NCBI RefSeq assembly: GCF_000374025.1
Contig: NZ_KB893183.1
Location: 1 to 64,000, forward strand
Origin: Spirosoma panaciterrae DSM 21099
Lineage (GTDB): Bacteria > Bacteroidota > Bacteroidia > Cytophagales > Spirosomataceae
Reading direction: 5' to 3'
Length of the DNA: 64,000 nt
In this document: positions 16,027 to 25,891 of the stretch, piece after piece
How the letters are laid out: every line of letters starts with the position of its first letter
Position numbering within the stretch: position 1 is the first letter of the stretch
Position numbers and translations under genes: made by a program
The notes under the pieces: model-generated
The model's database searches: none
The model's input: only the letters and a program-made list of their open reading frames with translations
Told to the model about the DNA's origin: nothing

Positions 16027-19000
16027 ATGAATCGAAATCTAAACAAATTTCGGCTGGCAGGGCTAATGCTGTTGTTTTCGATAACGGCCCTGGCACAGAA
16101 TGTAATTACCGGAAAGGTAATCGATGCCAAAACCAGGGAGCCCTTGCCCGGAGCCACCATTGTACTGAAAGGAACTAACATTGCCACGATCACCAATGCA
16201 GAGGGAACGTATAGTCTTACCGTTCCTAATTTGAGCGGGAAAATTTACATTAGTTATGTCGGTTTCGTAACCAAAGATGTTGAGCTTCTCAATCAGAAAC
16301 GCATCGATATAGAGCTTGAACCAAAGGCTTCGTTACTGGACGATGTGGTGGTAATCGGCTATGGAACGGCCAAGAAGAGCGATATAACCGGCTCTGTGGC
16401 GAGCATAACCGAAAAAGATTTTAATAAAGGCGTCAACGTATCTGCCGAACAGCTTATCGCCGGAAAAGTCTCGGGCGTCCAGATTGTTCAGAGCAGCGGA
16501 GAACCCGGTGGTGGCATTAATGTGAACATCAGGGGCATGGGGTCGCTGAATGCCGGAAATTCACCGCTCTACGTAGTGGATGGGTTTCCGATTGATAACT
16601 CGTCCACGGTAAGCGGCACCGGAGCCAATTTTACGGGAATGCGGACCGCGAGAAACCCGTTAAACTCGATCAACCCTGGTGATATTGCCTCCATTGAGGT
16701 ACTGAAAGATGCCTCAGCAACGGCCATTTATGGCTCCAGAGGAGCGAACGGGGTGGTTATGATTACGACCAAAAGAGGGAAAGACGGCGGACTAAAAGTA
16801 AGTTATGATTCCTACTACGGAGTGCAGAATGTGATGCATGATATTAACATTTTGGGAGCCAACGACTACAAGACGGTCATGAACAGTTTGATTGACGCCG
16901 GAGCCGGAAGCGCCAGTTTAAAGATTGGCGATTTTTCGGGAGGAACCGACTGGTTGAAGCGCATGTATCATAAAAATGCCCCGATTCAAAGTCACAATAT
17001 TTCGTTTTCGGGCGGAAACCAGTCCACGAAATACTACACGTCATTGAATTACTTCAATCAGGATGGCGTATTGATCAACTCAGGGAATAAACGATACAGT
17101 GCCCGAGTCAATCTGGAGCATACCAACAAGAATTTTACGGTTGGCACAAACCTTACGTCGTCTTATGTTGCTGACTCCTACGTGGCTAACGGGATGGATC
17201 TGAACGAACGGGCAGGGATCATCTATGCGGCTATTGCGTATGAACCCACTCTTTCCGTTTTCGATCAGAACAACAACTATGTTCTCTCGACGAACATGAA
17301 CATCGATAACCCGCTTGCTATTGCCAATGGAAAGACCTCTACGTCAAATCTTTACCGGACGTTGGGGAATGTCTATGGCGAAGTTCGATTCCTGACGGAT
17401 TTTACCGCCCGACTAAACCTGGGGGCTGATATAACCTCACAACGTCGGGATACGTATGTGGACAGACAAACCATAGAAGGCCGGGCAAACGGTGGAATTG
17501 CCAGCGTTTTATCCGGAACAAACAGCAGCATTCTGTCGGAATTGACGCTGAACTATCGGAAACGGTTTGGTACTCATGACCTGAATGTTCTTTTGGGTAC
17601 TACGGGTCAACAGTTTAACTCGAACGATCAAACCTCGCAGGGAAGTGGTTTCCCTTCCGATGCTACCAAAACAGACAACCTCAGCCTGGGCGACCCGACT
17701 CGTTTTATTGCAACAAGCAGTCGGTCAAGAAACAGTTTGTTGTCTTATCTGGGACGAATCAACTATAATATCGCCGAGAAATATTTGCTTACAGCCTCCT
17801 TACGCGTGGATGGGTCTTCCCGCTTTGGCGAAAACAACAAGTATGGGGTGTTCCCTTCTTTCGCGTTTGCCTGGCGACTTGAAAATGAAGAGTTTATCAA
17901 GAACCTTAGTGCCATTACGTCCTTAAAACTAAGGTCAAGCTGGGGGCAAACGGGCAACCAGGCGATAGGCAACTATCAATCGATAACTACGTATACAACC
18001 GGTCAAAAAGCGGTCATCGGCAATCAGCAGGTAAGTACCACCACCCCCAACCGGGTACCCAATCCTGACCTGAAATGGGAAACGTCAGAACAACTGAATT
18101 TCGGCCTCGACTTTGGTTTCCGCAATAACCGGATCACGGGTAGCCTGGACTGGTTTACCAAAACCACGCGCGATATGCTTCTGGACTTGCCTATCCCGCG
18201 CACGACCGGGTTTACGACCATGATGACCAACATCGGGTCTGTCCGAAACAGTGGGTTCGAAGTGTTGGTCAACAGCATCAACCTGGCGGGGCCGCTGAAA
18301 TGGGAAACCACCCTCAACCTGACCTGGCTAACCAACAAAGTACTCAACCTAGGTGGTATCAGTAATATTTTTACCGGAAGCGCAGGCGGCACCTCCAACA
18401 TCGCGATCATCAAGGAAGGGTTGCCGATGTACTCCTTTTATGGCTACACGATAGATGGCGTATGGCAAACGGGTGATGATTTTACTGCGACAAAAGACGT
18501 TGTGAAACCGGGTGATTTCAGATACCGGGATTTAAACGGTGACAAGATTGTCAATGCGGATGACCGTCAGGTAATAGGTAATCCGTTTCCCAGCTTTATG
18601 GCCTCTATAACGAATAATTTCAGTTACAAAGGTTTCAATCTTAACATTTTTCTGGATGGTAATTGGGGTTCCAAAATGCTGAACAATAACCTGGTGGATA
18701 CGTATTTCCCGGCTAACCTGATGAGAAACCGGCTAGCAGACCCCTTGCTGAACCGCTGGACTTCGTCAAACCCGTCAACCGTTTACCCGTCATTTATCAA
18801 TCCGCTGGGACAGGGTAAGAAAGAAGTAAACACCTATACGGTTGAAAGTGCCGATTTCCTGCGGCTGAATACGGTAAAACTGGGCTATGATTTTACCATC
18901 AAAAAGTCTGCGGTGAAAGGTCTGGGCGTTTTTGTGACAGGCCAAAACCTGGCGATGTGGACGAACTATACAGGCTATGACCCTTCGATAAATCCGAATG

Positions 19001-19077
19001 GTGGTGGCGTCAGAATCGATTGGAATGCGTTTCCAACGGCCAGAACTATCCTGTTTGGCGTAAACCTAAATCTTTGA
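16027..19077 (+). CDS. SusC-like TonB-dependent outer-membrane transporter
   Basis: The 1016-residue protein starts with a signal peptide (LMLLFSITALAQ), then a CarboxypepD_reg domain (NVITGKVIDAKTREPLPGAT on), then the plug (DDVVVIGYGTAKKSDITGSV; INPGDIASIEVLKDASATAI with YGSRGANGVVMITT), then the 22-strand barrel. No STN domain precedes it, so unlike the copy at 26976 it should not signal to a FecR/sigma pair. It pairs with the SusD gene 5 bp downstream and imports oligosaccharides with TonB energy. Control by the AraC regulator is likely if the operon reads through from 10256. Confidence 0.93.
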   Translation: MNRNLNKFRLAGLMLLFSITALAQNVITGKVIDAKTREPLPGATIVLKGTNIATITNAEGTYSLTVPNLSGKIYISYVGFVTKDVELLNQKRIDIELEPKASLLDDVVVIGYGTAKKSDITGSVASITEKDFNKGVNVSAEQLIAGKVSGVQIVQSSGEPGGGINVNIRGMGSLNAGNSPLYVVDGFPIDNSSTVSGTGANFTGMRTARNPLNSINPGDIASIEVLKDASATAIYGSRGANGVVMITTKRGKDGGLKVSYDSYYGVQNVMHDINILGANDYKTVMNSLIDAGAGSASLKIGDFSGGTDWLKRMYHKNAPIQSHNISFSGGNQSTKYYTSLNYFNQDGVLINSGNKRYSARVNLEHTNKNFTVGTNLTSSYVADSYVANGMDLNERAGIIYAAIAYEPTLSVFDQNNNYVLSTNMNIDNPLAIANGKTSTSNLYRTLGNVYGEVRFLTDFTARLNLGADITSQRRDTYVDRQTIEGRANGGIASVLSGTNSSILSELTLNYRKRFGTHDLNVLLGTTGQQFNSNDQTSQGSGFPSDATKTDNLSLGDPTRFIATSSRSRNSLLSYLGRINYNIAEKYLLTASLRVDGSSRFGENNKYGVFPSFAFAWRLENEEFIKNLSAITSLKLRSSWGQTGNQAIGNYQSITTYTTGQKAVIGNQQVSTTTPNRVPNPDLKWETSEQLNFGLDFGFRNNRITGSLDWFTKTTRDMLLDLPIPRTTGFTTMMTNIGSVRNSGFEVLVNSINLAGPLKWETTLNLTWLTNKVLNLGGISNIFTGSAGGTSNIAIIKEGLPMYSFYGYTIDGVWQTGDDFTATKDVVKPGDFRYRDLNGDKIVNADDRQVIGNPFPSFMASITNNFSYKGFNLNIFLDGNWGSKMLNNNLVDTYFPANLMRNRLADPLLNRWTSSNPSTVYPSFINPLGQGKKEVNTYTVESADFLRLNTVKLGYDFTIKKSAVKGLGVFVTGQNLAMWTNYTGYDPSINPNGGGVRIDWNAFPTARTILFGVNLNL

Positions 19078-19082
19078 AAATC

Positions 19083-20558
19083 ATGAAAAAGACCATAAAA
19101 TATAGTTTGCTGGGCACTCTGGTGTCGGCAACCCTATTCCTGACTGGGTGCAAGGATTATTTGAAAGAAGAGGTTTTTTCTCAGTTGGCTCCCGAAAACT
19201 ATCTGAACACAAAAGAAGGACTGACGTCGGTACTTTACGAAGCCTATGCCAAAGCGGCAAACATGAATGGCAATAACTCTATTTATGTGCTCGGACCACA
19301 GGAGTTTGTGACGGATATTTTGTATCAGAGCGGAGACAATGTAGAAGCTACGATCCGAAATTTCAGAGAATTTACCTGGGACCCGAACATGGATTTTCTC
19401 GTACAAAACTGGGATACGTATTATCAGTGTATCCGAGATGCCAATATTCTGCTGGAGAATATTCCGAATTCGAACCTGACAGCCGCTGAAAAAACCCTGT
19501 ACCAGGCAGAGGCTCGGTTTTTAAGAGCCGTGAGTTATTACAAGCTGTATTTCTTTTTCGGAACAGTGCCTTTACGAACCAGTACGTCGCAGGCACTGAG
19601 TTTGCCAAGAGCGTCTGATGATGAACTCAAGCAGTTTATCACGACAGAACTGAAATTTGCTATCGAAAACTTACCCAATCCGGGAGCGGAAGCGCAGAAG
19701 TACAGGGCACATAAGGCCGCAGCATCTGGCTACCTGATCAAATTCTATCTCAATACAAAGAACTGGAATGAGGCCAGTACGCTTTCTGCCCAGTTTTTGA
19801 GTTCGTTTAAGAATTACTCGTTATATGCCCAATACAAGGATTTGTTCAAAGTTGAAAATGAAAACAATCCTGAATACATCTGGGTAAGGCCAGCCATCGC
19901 TTCTTCCGATCGGGTAACAGCCAATAGCTGGAGTAATGTTTCATTTCCTGACAACTTCAAATCAGCGCCTGAAGTAGGGCTTACGTTTAAATCGACCTGG
20001 CTCAACTGGCCTAACGAATTCCGGATTTACGACAAATTCTATAACACGTTTGAAGCGGCTGATAAACGAAAAGACTTGATGATTACGTATTATACGAATA
20101 CCTCCGATCAGCGAGTTGAGCTTCGCGGTAGCGATAACATCCGTTCGTTCAAGTACTGGCCCGACCCTAATAACGTAGGGGCTGCCCACGGAAATGATAT
20201 TCCTGAAATACGGTTAGCCGACATTTTACTGTCGCGTGCCGAAGCCCTCAACGAACTGAACGGCCCCAATGCCGACGCTCTTGACCTGGTTAATCAGGTC
20301 AGGTCCAGAGCTGGTCTTCCGGCTTTGAAGCTGGAAAGCGTCGCTACCAAAGAGGCCTTCCGGGATATGATCCTTCTGGAACGAGGCCACGAGTTTTTCA
20401 ATGAAGGACACCGACGAATGGATCTCATACGTACCGGGAAGTTCATTTCAGATGCCCAGGCAAGAGGCAAAAACGCGCAGTCATTTCATCTGTTATTTCC
20501 GATTCCGCAGGTGGTGATTGATTCGGACCCGGCGATTAAACAAAACCCTAATTATTAG
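19083..20558 (+). CDS. SusD-like glycan-binding lipoprotein
   Basis: The start is taken at ATG 19083 because it gives a proper lipoprotein signal (MKKTIKYSLLGTLVSATLF then LTGC); an upstream in-frame start at 19020 would overlap susC and spoil it. The 491-residue protein has the RagB/SusD features: KDYLKEEVFSQLAPENYL at the mature N-terminus, LYQAEARFLRAVSYYKLYFF, IRLADILLSRAEALNELNG, and the C-terminal LLERGHEFFNEGHRRMDLIR with LLFPIPQ near the end. It caps the SusC barrel at the cell surface and binds glycan. Confidence 0.93.
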   Translation: MKKTIKYSLLGTLVSATLFLTGCKDYLKEEVFSQLAPENYLNTKEGLTSVLYEAYAKAANMNGNNSIYVLGPQEFVTDILYQSGDNVEATIRNFREFTWDPNMDFLVQNWDTYYQCIRDANILLENIPNSNLTAAEKTLYQAEARFLRAVSYYKLYFFFGTVPLRTSTSQALSLPRASDDELKQFITTELKFAIENLPNPGAEAQKYRAHKAAASGYLIKFYLNTKNWNEASTLSAQFLSSFKNYSLYAQYKDLFKVENENNPEYIWVRPAIASSDRVTANSWSNVSFPDNFKSAPEVGLTFKSTWLNWPNEFRIYDKFYNTFEAADKRKDLMITYYTNTSDQRVELRGSDNIRSFKYWPDPNNVGAAHGNDIPEIRLADILLSRAEALNELNGPNADALDLVNQVRSRAGLPALKLESVATKEAFRDMILLERGHEFFNEGHRRMDLIRTGKFISDAQARGKNAQSFHLLFPIPQVVIDSDPAIKQNPNY

Positions 20559-20586
20559 AGGCTGTTTTAACATTAAATAGTAAGAT

Positions 20587-20634
20587 GAATCATGGGTTGG
20601 CCTGATCGCGTAGCGATCAACTAATCCATGATTC
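20587..20634. repeat. Intergenic hairpin between susD and the sialidase-like gene
   Basis: GAATCATGGGTT (20587-20598) pairs with AATCCATGATTC (20623-20634), with one bulged base, and an inner GATCGC/GCGATC stem around GTA (20604-20618) extends it. No T-tract follows. It may trim or stabilise mRNA between susD and downstream genes. A different hairpin holds the same position in the second module (32074). Confidence 0.6.
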
Positions 20635-20646
20635 ACGATAAAAGTC

Positions 20647-21825
20647 ATGATAAGTATAAAACGTAAAGCAATTCTCCTGCTATGCCTTTGGGTCAGTTGG
20701 GCTGTAGGGCTGGCTCAAACAGTTCCTGGTACTATCGTTTGCTACGAACCCAGTTCAGCCCAGCGGTATATTGGCTCACCCAGTTTAGTGACACTGCCAA
20801 ACGGAGACTATGTGGCTTCGCACGATTTTTTTGGCCCAAAAAGCTCCGAATGGCAGCAGGCTGCCTCCCGGATTTATACGTCCAACAACAAAGGAAAAAC
20901 CTGGCGTTATCTCGCCGAAATCAGGGGCGCCTTCTGGAGTTCATTATTTGTCCACAAAGGTGAACTTTACCTGTTGGGACCAGACCGACACCACGGCACC
21001 GTGCTCATCAGAAAATCCGTTGACGGCGGGAAAACCTGGACGGAACCGACGAACAAAGAAAACGGGGTGCTCCTAACTGGCGAATTCCACTGTGCTCCCA
21101 TGCCGGTGGTAGCCTACAAGGGTCGCCTTTGGCGACCAATGGAAACCGCACATGGCCCTGTGTTACAATGGGGAAAACGATATGGAGCCATGGTGATGTC
21201 GGCTCCCGTAGAGGCTGATCTTCTGAATGCAAAGTCGTGGCAGGCCAGTACGCCTGTTCTGTACGACAGCACGTTTAACAAGGGTGATTTTGCCGGGTGG
21301 CTCGAAGGAAATTTTGTGGTCGATAAAGATCAGAGAATGTGGGATATGCTCCGGGTTGCCAATAAAAAGTCTACAGAAGAAAAAGCCGCCATGGTATCCA
21401 TTGCAGCCGACGGTAAAACCCTTTCCTTCGATCCCAATTCAGGGTTCATACCTTTCGACGGCGGTAGCAAGAAGTTTGTAATAAAGTATGATACCCTGAG
21501 CCGGAAATACTGGACGCTGGCGAATGTGATACCCGATAAATTCCGGAAGCAGTTTCCCGACCGGAATCCATCCGGGTTCCGAAATGTCCTGATGCTGAGA
21601 CGTTCGGACGATTTAAAGAAATGGGACGACGTAAAGGTTATCCTGGAGCATGACGATGTGCTCAATCACGGATTTCAGTACGTTGACTGGTCATTCGAAG
21701 GCAATGACATTATTGTCCTTTCCAGAACGGCGTATTTCGATGGGAACACCAATGCGGCAAACAACCATGATGCGAATTATCTGACGTTTCATCGAATAGA
21801 AAACTTCCGAAAACTGAAAAACTGA
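20647..21825 (+). CDS. Secreted sialidase-superfamily (BNR/Asp-box) protein
   Basis: The 392-residue protein has a signal peptide ending near GLAQ (residue 24) and a six-bladed propeller signature with Asp-boxes SNNKGKTW (79-86) and SVDGGKTW (124-131). The opening GSPSLVTLPNGDYVASHDFF is typical of BNR-repeat glycosidases. Classic GH33 arginine-triad residues cannot be assigned by eye, so it may act on another glycan. Paralogue at 32136 has Asp-boxes at the same residues. It lies between SusD and a sulfatase, which fits breakdown of a decorated, possibly sulfated, glycan. Confidence 0.78.
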   Translation: MISIKRKAILLLCLWVSWAVGLAQTVPGTIVCYEPSSAQRYIGSPSLVTLPNGDYVASHDFFGPKSSEWQQAASRIYTSNNKGKTWRYLAEIRGAFWSSLFVHKGELYLLGPDRHHGTVLIRKSVDGGKTWTEPTNKENGVLLTGEFHCAPMPVVAYKGRLWRPMETAHGPVLQWGKRYGAMVMSAPVEADLLNAKSWQASTPVLYDSTFNKGDFAGWLEGNFVVDKDQRMWDMLRVANKKSTEEKAAMVSIAADGKTLSFDPNSGFIPFDGGSKKFVIKYDTLSRKYWTLANVIPDKFRKQFPDRNPSGFRNVLMLRRSDDLKKWDDVKVILEHDDVLNHGFQYVDWSFEGNDIIVLSRTAYFDGNTNAANNHDANYLTFHRIENFRKLKN

Positions 21826-21833
21826 CACCTGCT

Positions 21834-23336
21834 ATGGACATTTCTGTTTTGGGGAATCACAGGTTGTTAAGCCTATTGTTTTTTTCGGTTGTGAGCTGGA
21901 TTACGGCCACCACGGCAGACGCACAGACAAACCGCAAAACAAAACCTAACATCCTGTTCATTTATGTGGATGATCTGGGGTACTCAGACCTGGGCTGCTA
22001 TGGAAATCAGTATGGTACCCATTTCATCGAAACCCCTAACCTTGACAAACTGGCCAAAGAGTCCATGCTGTTTACAGAGGCTTATGCGTCAGCTCCGTTA
22101 TGTTCCCCATCCAGAGCCGCCCTGCTGACGGGAAAATCGCCGGCCCGGCTGAAATTTGAGTTTGTTACAAAATATCCGTCCGACGATTTTCAGTGGAACG
22201 ATGATGCGTGGGTGAAAAAATTCAATGACTTCCCGTTAATTCCGCCACCATATACCTTAAATCTCCCGCTGGAAGAAACGACCCTGGCTGAAATGCTGAA
22301 GTCGTTCGGCTATGAAACCGGTATTGTCGGGAAATGGCATGTTTCCGCCCATAATAAGGTGTATAATGGGTGGGACAAAACGTTTGGCCCTCAACAACAA
22401 GGGTTTGACTGGGCCGAAGAAATCGTTGGCGCATGGGCAGCGACCCCAAAAGACGAAAAACCAGGCGTGTTTCCCGCTGATGCCCTTACCGACAAAGCCA
22501 TTTCATACATAAAGGAAAAACACGATACCCCTTTTTTCCTGTACGTGAGTCATTATTACGTACACACCCCGCTGAACACCGCCTTGAACTGGCTGGTCGA
22601 AAAATACAAAGCCAAATCGGAGAAATCAGGGTTAGGATACAATAATGAACGAATCAAATATGCGGCCTTTGTAGAGACGCTGGATCATTACGTAGGCGAT
22701 TTGCTAAAGGCTGTCGAGCAGGCCGGACTAAGAGATAACACCCTGATCGTATTTACGTCTGATAACGGCGGAATGCCGGAAGTGGCCTTTAACCGGCCGT
22801 TCAGGGGCAGTAAATGGAATTTATACGAAGGTGGGCTGAGAGTGCCGATGCTGATCAGGTACCCTGGTGTGATAAAAGAAAACACACGGAACAACACGCC
22901 CGTAGTCCAGACCGACTTTTTCCCCACATTTTACGAACTGGCCTCAGGGAAGAAAAACACCCAGAAAGATATTGACGGCAAATCTATGGTTTCACTGCTA
23001 ACCTCCGGGAATGGCAAAGACCTTGAAAACCGGGCTTTGTATTGGCATTTCCCGTATTATCATCCAGAAGGAAATGTTGATAAAGTAAAAAATCTACCAA
23101 TAGGCATTGAAGATCAATACATTAGTTTCACAAAACCGCAGTCGGCCATCCGTAAAAACCAGTATAAACTCATTCATTTTTTTGAGGATGATCGAGTTGA
23201 ACTGTTTGACTTAACCAACGACATCGGTGAAAAGGTCGATTTAAGTAAACGCCACCCTGACATTGCCGAAAAAATGAAGAAAGAGCTAGCCGATTATTTA
23301 AGCAACGTAAAGGCACGTTTACCCAAGAGAAAATAA
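21834..23336 (+). CDS. Sulfatase, type I (formylglycine-dependent)
   Basis: The 500-residue protein has a signal peptide (LLSLLFFSVVSWITATTADA) and the sulfatase core: metal-binding YVDDLGYSDLGCYG (Asp46, Asp47), the maturation motif CSPSRAALLTG with Cys90 to be oxidised to formylglycine, GIVGKWH and FTSDNGG. It hydrolyses sulfate esters in the periplasm. No anaerobic maturase is in the window, so a trans-acting enzyme is required. It starts 8 bp after the sialidase-like gene, so the two are co-expressed. The second module lacks a counterpart. The sulfated substrate is unknown. Confidence 0.92.
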   Translation: MDISVLGNHRLLSLLFFSVVSWITATTADAQTNRKTKPNILFIYVDDLGYSDLGCYGNQYGTHFIETPNLDKLAKESMLFTEAYASAPLCSPSRAALLTGKSPARLKFEFVTKYPSDDFQWNDDAWVKKFNDFPLIPPPYTLNLPLEETTLAEMLKSFGYETGIVGKWHVSAHNKVYNGWDKTFGPQQQGFDWAEEIVGAWAATPKDEKPGVFPADALTDKAISYIKEKHDTPFFLYVSHYYVHTPLNTALNWLVEKYKAKSEKSGLGYNNERIKYAAFVETLDHYVGDLLKAVEQAGLRDNTLIVFTSDNGGMPEVAFNRPFRGSKWNLYEGGLRVPMLIRYPGVIKENTRNNTPVVQTDFFPTFYELASGKKNTQKDIDGKSMVSLLTSGNGKDLENRALYWHFPYYHPEGNVDKVKNLPIGIEDQYISFTKPQSAIRKNQYKLIHFFEDDRVELFDLTNDIGEKVDLSKRHPDIAEKMKKELADYLSNVKARLPKRK

Positions 23337-23390
23337 GTGTCGCTTTACAACGATCTACGCTGGAAGGCATTATGGACTTTGTGGTCCTGT

Positions 23391-23567
23391 AGTAATAGAA
23401 GTTATGGAATTTACCTCTGATTATTAGTCGATTAAAAGACATGCCGAACGTCTATAGAGAAACGCAAAAAAATGAATGGCTTATGGCTACGGTTCTGGCA
23501 TAAGCCACATCATAGGTTGGTAATTCAGTAAAGTTTCACCAATTGCGTGAACCACTTTCTTTTTTAA
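23391..23567 (+). repeat. Long imperfect direct repeat, copy 1
   Basis: This intergenic stretch matches 33331-33504 in the same orientation. The last ~70 bases are nearly identical, including ATCATAGGTTGGTAATTCAG and the segment GCGTGAACCACTTTCTTTT. The match fades upstream. Copy 1 follows the sulfatase and precedes an intact DUF3748 gene; copy 2 follows the second sialidase-like gene and precedes a DUF3748 remnant. The repeat therefore marks a duplicated gene junction. Confidence 0.8.
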
Positions 23568-23630
23568 CCGTAAACCTGTTTAAAACAAACCAGGCTGCTG
23601 CCATAGCTATCTTGTAGTATAAAAGTTTAA

Positions 23631-23666
23631 TGAACAGCTTCCAATAGGTCGCTGTTCAGGCTTTTT
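23631..23666 (+). terminator. Probable terminator before the DUF3748 gene
   Basis: TGAACAGC (23631-23638) pairs with GCTGTTCA (23651-23658) around a 12-nt loop, followed by GGCTTTTT. It would end the long sugar operon after the sulfatase, leaving the DUF3748 gene with its own promoter. Confidence 0.6.
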
Positions 23667-23700
23667 GAATTATTGGAAGTAAACTCCTGTATGGCTAATT

Positions 23701-25032
23701 ATGAAGAAAGGTAATTCTATAAACAGGCTCTGGTGTATTAGTCTTGTCTTGTTAAATAGTTGTATGACATTGAATAACAATAGCCTGACGGTTTTGGCTG
23801 CAGGTCACACATTGCACCATAACGGTGTGTTTTCGAAAGACGGGCAATGGATCGTTTTTGATGGACGAAATGACGACACTAAAATCGGAGAAACGTCTAC
23901 GATCGGTATCGTAAATGTCAAAACCGGAGAAGAAAAGATCATTTATAAAACGTCCAATCAGACTGTTTACGGGCCGGGCGTGGGGGCAGCCTCGTTCAGT
24001 CCGGCAGAGGATAAAGTGATATTCATCCACGGATTACCGGATGCCAATGCAGAAAAACCCTATGCCATGTCCAGAAGAACAGGTGTCGGCATTGACATTC
24101 GGTATCCGTACCGCCCTTTCTTTTATGATGCCCGAGACATAAGTTTTCCTTACACCCCCGGATCACTCCGTGGTGGCACTCATTCGCACTGCTGGAGCGG
24201 GGATGGAAAACTCATAAGTTTTACGTATAACGATGAATTAGTAGATCCCAACCTGAGGAGGGTGGGCGTGATGCTCCCCTCTCCCAAAGAAGTTAAGGTA
24301 GACACGGCCGCAGGAAATAACGGAGGAATTATGTTTTCATCTTTGGTGACGAAGGTAGTGAGCAATCCCAGGCCTGGTTCTGACGAAATCAATAAGGCGT
24401 TTGACGAGTGTTGGGTAGGAAGAAACGGCTATACGCTAAAATCAGGGAAGCATATTCCGCATGCCATTGCTTTTCAGGGCAACGTGATAAACAAAGCGGG
24501 TAAGCAAATTACGGAGGTTTTCATTGTCGATATCGATCCAGAAAAGATTCTGGCGGATTCTACAGCCGTTGGAAAACCTGGCGAAGGCCCTCGCGTGCCG
24601 GAAGGTATACACCAAAGACGGATCACTTTTTCAGAAAAAGGGCTTTCCGATACCCGACACTGGTTACGTTCAAGCCCTGACGGTAAATTTATTTATGCGT
24701 TAGCGAAGGATCTTAATGAGCTTAACCAACTTGTTCAAATCGAGGTAAATACGGGTGAGATAAAGTTTCTGACCAATACTAATTTTTCAATTGATTACTC
24801 ATTCAATCTGAACAGTGACGGTACCATGATAGCCTATGTAGCTCGAAATTCTATCTTTCTTTTTGATCTGGTAAAAGGTGTTTCTAAACAAATGACCCGT
24901 AAAGAGGAGGGAAAAATCGTAGGCGCTCCTTCTTTTTCTCCTTCTGATCATTTGTTGGTTTTCAATCAGTATACCAAAGGCCTAAACGGAGACCGTTTTT
25001 TACAGATTCGAAAAATTAGCCTCCCTGAATAA
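23701..25032 (+). CDS. DUF3748 / YidR-like exported beta-propeller protein
   Basis: The 443-residue protein has an N-terminal hydrophobic segment ending in LLNSC (Cys21), a plausible lipobox. TolB-like blades follow (GHTLHHNGVFSKDGQWIVFD, GVGAASFSPAEDKVIFIHG, THSHCWSGDGKLISFTYNDE, WLRSSPDGKFIYALAKD). This matches the YidR/DUF3748 family as I know it, whose biochemical role is unclear but which often accompanies sialidase- or sugar-acid genes. A decayed second copy lies at 33548 in the equivalent place of the second module. It stands alone between terminator-like sequence and the sigma factor promoter. Confidence 0.7.
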   Translation: MKKGNSINRLWCISLVLLNSCMTLNNNSLTVLAAGHTLHHNGVFSKDGQWIVFDGRNDDTKIGETSTIGIVNVKTGEEKIIYKTSNQTVYGPGVGAASFSPAEDKVIFIHGLPDANAEKPYAMSRRTGVGIDIRYPYRPFFYDARDISFPYTPGSLRGGTHSHCWSGDGKLISFTYNDELVDPNLRRVGVMLPSPKEVKVDTAAGNNGGIMFSSLVTKVVSNPRPGSDEINKAFDECWVGRNGYTLKSGKHIPHAIAFQGNVINKAGKQITEVFIVDIDPEKILADSTAVGKPGEGPRVPEGIHQRRITFSEKGLSDTRHWLRSSPDGKFIYALAKDLNELNQLVQIEVNTGEIKFLTNTNFSIDYSFNLNSDGTMIAYVARNSIFLFDLVKGVSKQMTRKEEGKIVGAPSFSPSDHLLVFNQYTKGLNGDRFLQIRKISLPE

Positions 25033-25164
25033 CGTACTTCTGCTCAATCATTTAGACCATTTGTACAATTGGTCAACCCCTCATTGAGCTTTGCGTAAGT
25101 CCTGGATACGTTATAAAAGAAGCACAAACGGGATACTATTGGAAGAAATACCACAGTCTCACTA

Positions 25165-25198
25165 TTGTTCTTCGACCAAGTAAAATAGTTTAATTTTG
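25165..25198 (+). promoter_or_regulatory. Candidate Bacteroidota promoter of the sigma factor gene
   Basis: TAATTTTG (25191-25198) matches the -7 element TAnnTTTG, with TTG at 25165-25167 as a weak -33 element and 23 bp between them. The start codon follows 33 bp later. Spacing is a little longer than usual. Confidence 0.45.
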
Positions 25199-25230
25199 TC
25201 TGATAAAATTACAGACTGTCTTGAGAGCAA

Positions 25231-25818
25231 ATGGAACATCATTCTTACCAAGCATATTCGGATAGCCAGCTTATTGAGATGTTGGCGGATGACGATTCCA
25301 TAGCCTTTGAGGCATTATACAATCGATACTTCACCCGACTTTTTAATTATACCTATGAAAAATCGGGCGATCAATTTATCGCCCAGGAGATTGTTCAGGA
25401 GTTATTTATCAACTTTTGGCAGCAACGTAAACAACTATTTATCAATAGATCTGTAAACGGCTACTTGTATACAGCAGCTAAACACCTGATTATTGATCAA
25501 CATCGTCGGGAAGTTACCCGTAATCACCACACAGATCAATTTGTTACGTATCAAACGTCTGTTAGCAACCAAACCGAAGAGCAGATTCGGGTTAATGAAC
25601 TACAGCGAACGTATATGAATTTCCTGAATCAATTGCCTGATAAATGCCGGTGTGTGTTCAGCTTAAGCCGTGAAGGGTTCTCCAATCGGGAAATTGCTGA
25701 GCAAATGAACATTTCAGAGAAAACCGTCGAACAGCATATTACTAAAGCCCTTCGACAGCTACGGGCTCAATTTCCTCAGCAATTACTTATACTGTTTATT
25801 ATTTCATTTTTTAAGTAA
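25231..25818 (+). CDS. ECF RNA polymerase sigma factor (FecI/RpoE-like)
   Basis: The 195-residue protein has sigma region 2 (DDDSIAFEALYNRYFTRLFN; AQEIVQELFINFWQQR) and region 4 (CVFSLSREGFSNREIAEQMN then ISEKTVEQHITKALRQLR). It has the size and wording of Bacteroidota ECF factors linked to SusCD loci. It is followed 73 bp later by a FecR anti-sigma gene and an STN-bearing SusC, the full trans-envelope signalling set. It should direct transcription of its own glycan locus when the SusC detects substrate. Confidence 0.92.
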   Translation: MEHHSYQAYSDSQLIEMLADDDSIAFEALYNRYFTRLFNYTYEKSGDQFIAQEIVQELFINFWQQRKQLFINRSVNGYLYTAAKHLIIDQHRREVTRNHHTDQFVTYQTSVSNQTEEQIRVNELQRTYMNFLNQLPDKCRCVFSLSREGFSNREIAEQMNISEKTVEQHITKALRQLRAQFPQQLLILFIISFFK

Positions 25819-25891
25819 AAAATTTCATTTTAGAGTAAGGGTTACTCTGGCTGGTGTGCGTCTTGTGGGTAGTCGGACAAATCTGATTTGT

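Noticed and set aside
19020..19082. Upstream start for the first SusD
   Set aside because: It would overlap susC and hide the lipoprotein signal that begins exactly at 19083.
20647..21825. Confident call as a true GH33 sialidase
   Set aside because: Asp-boxes and fold are clear but the catalytic Arg triad, Tyr and Glu could not be placed by eye; superfamily level only.
23170..23442. Minus-strand frame over the sulfatase end
   Set aside because: It is antisense to a well-supported coding sequence and has no protein-like features.
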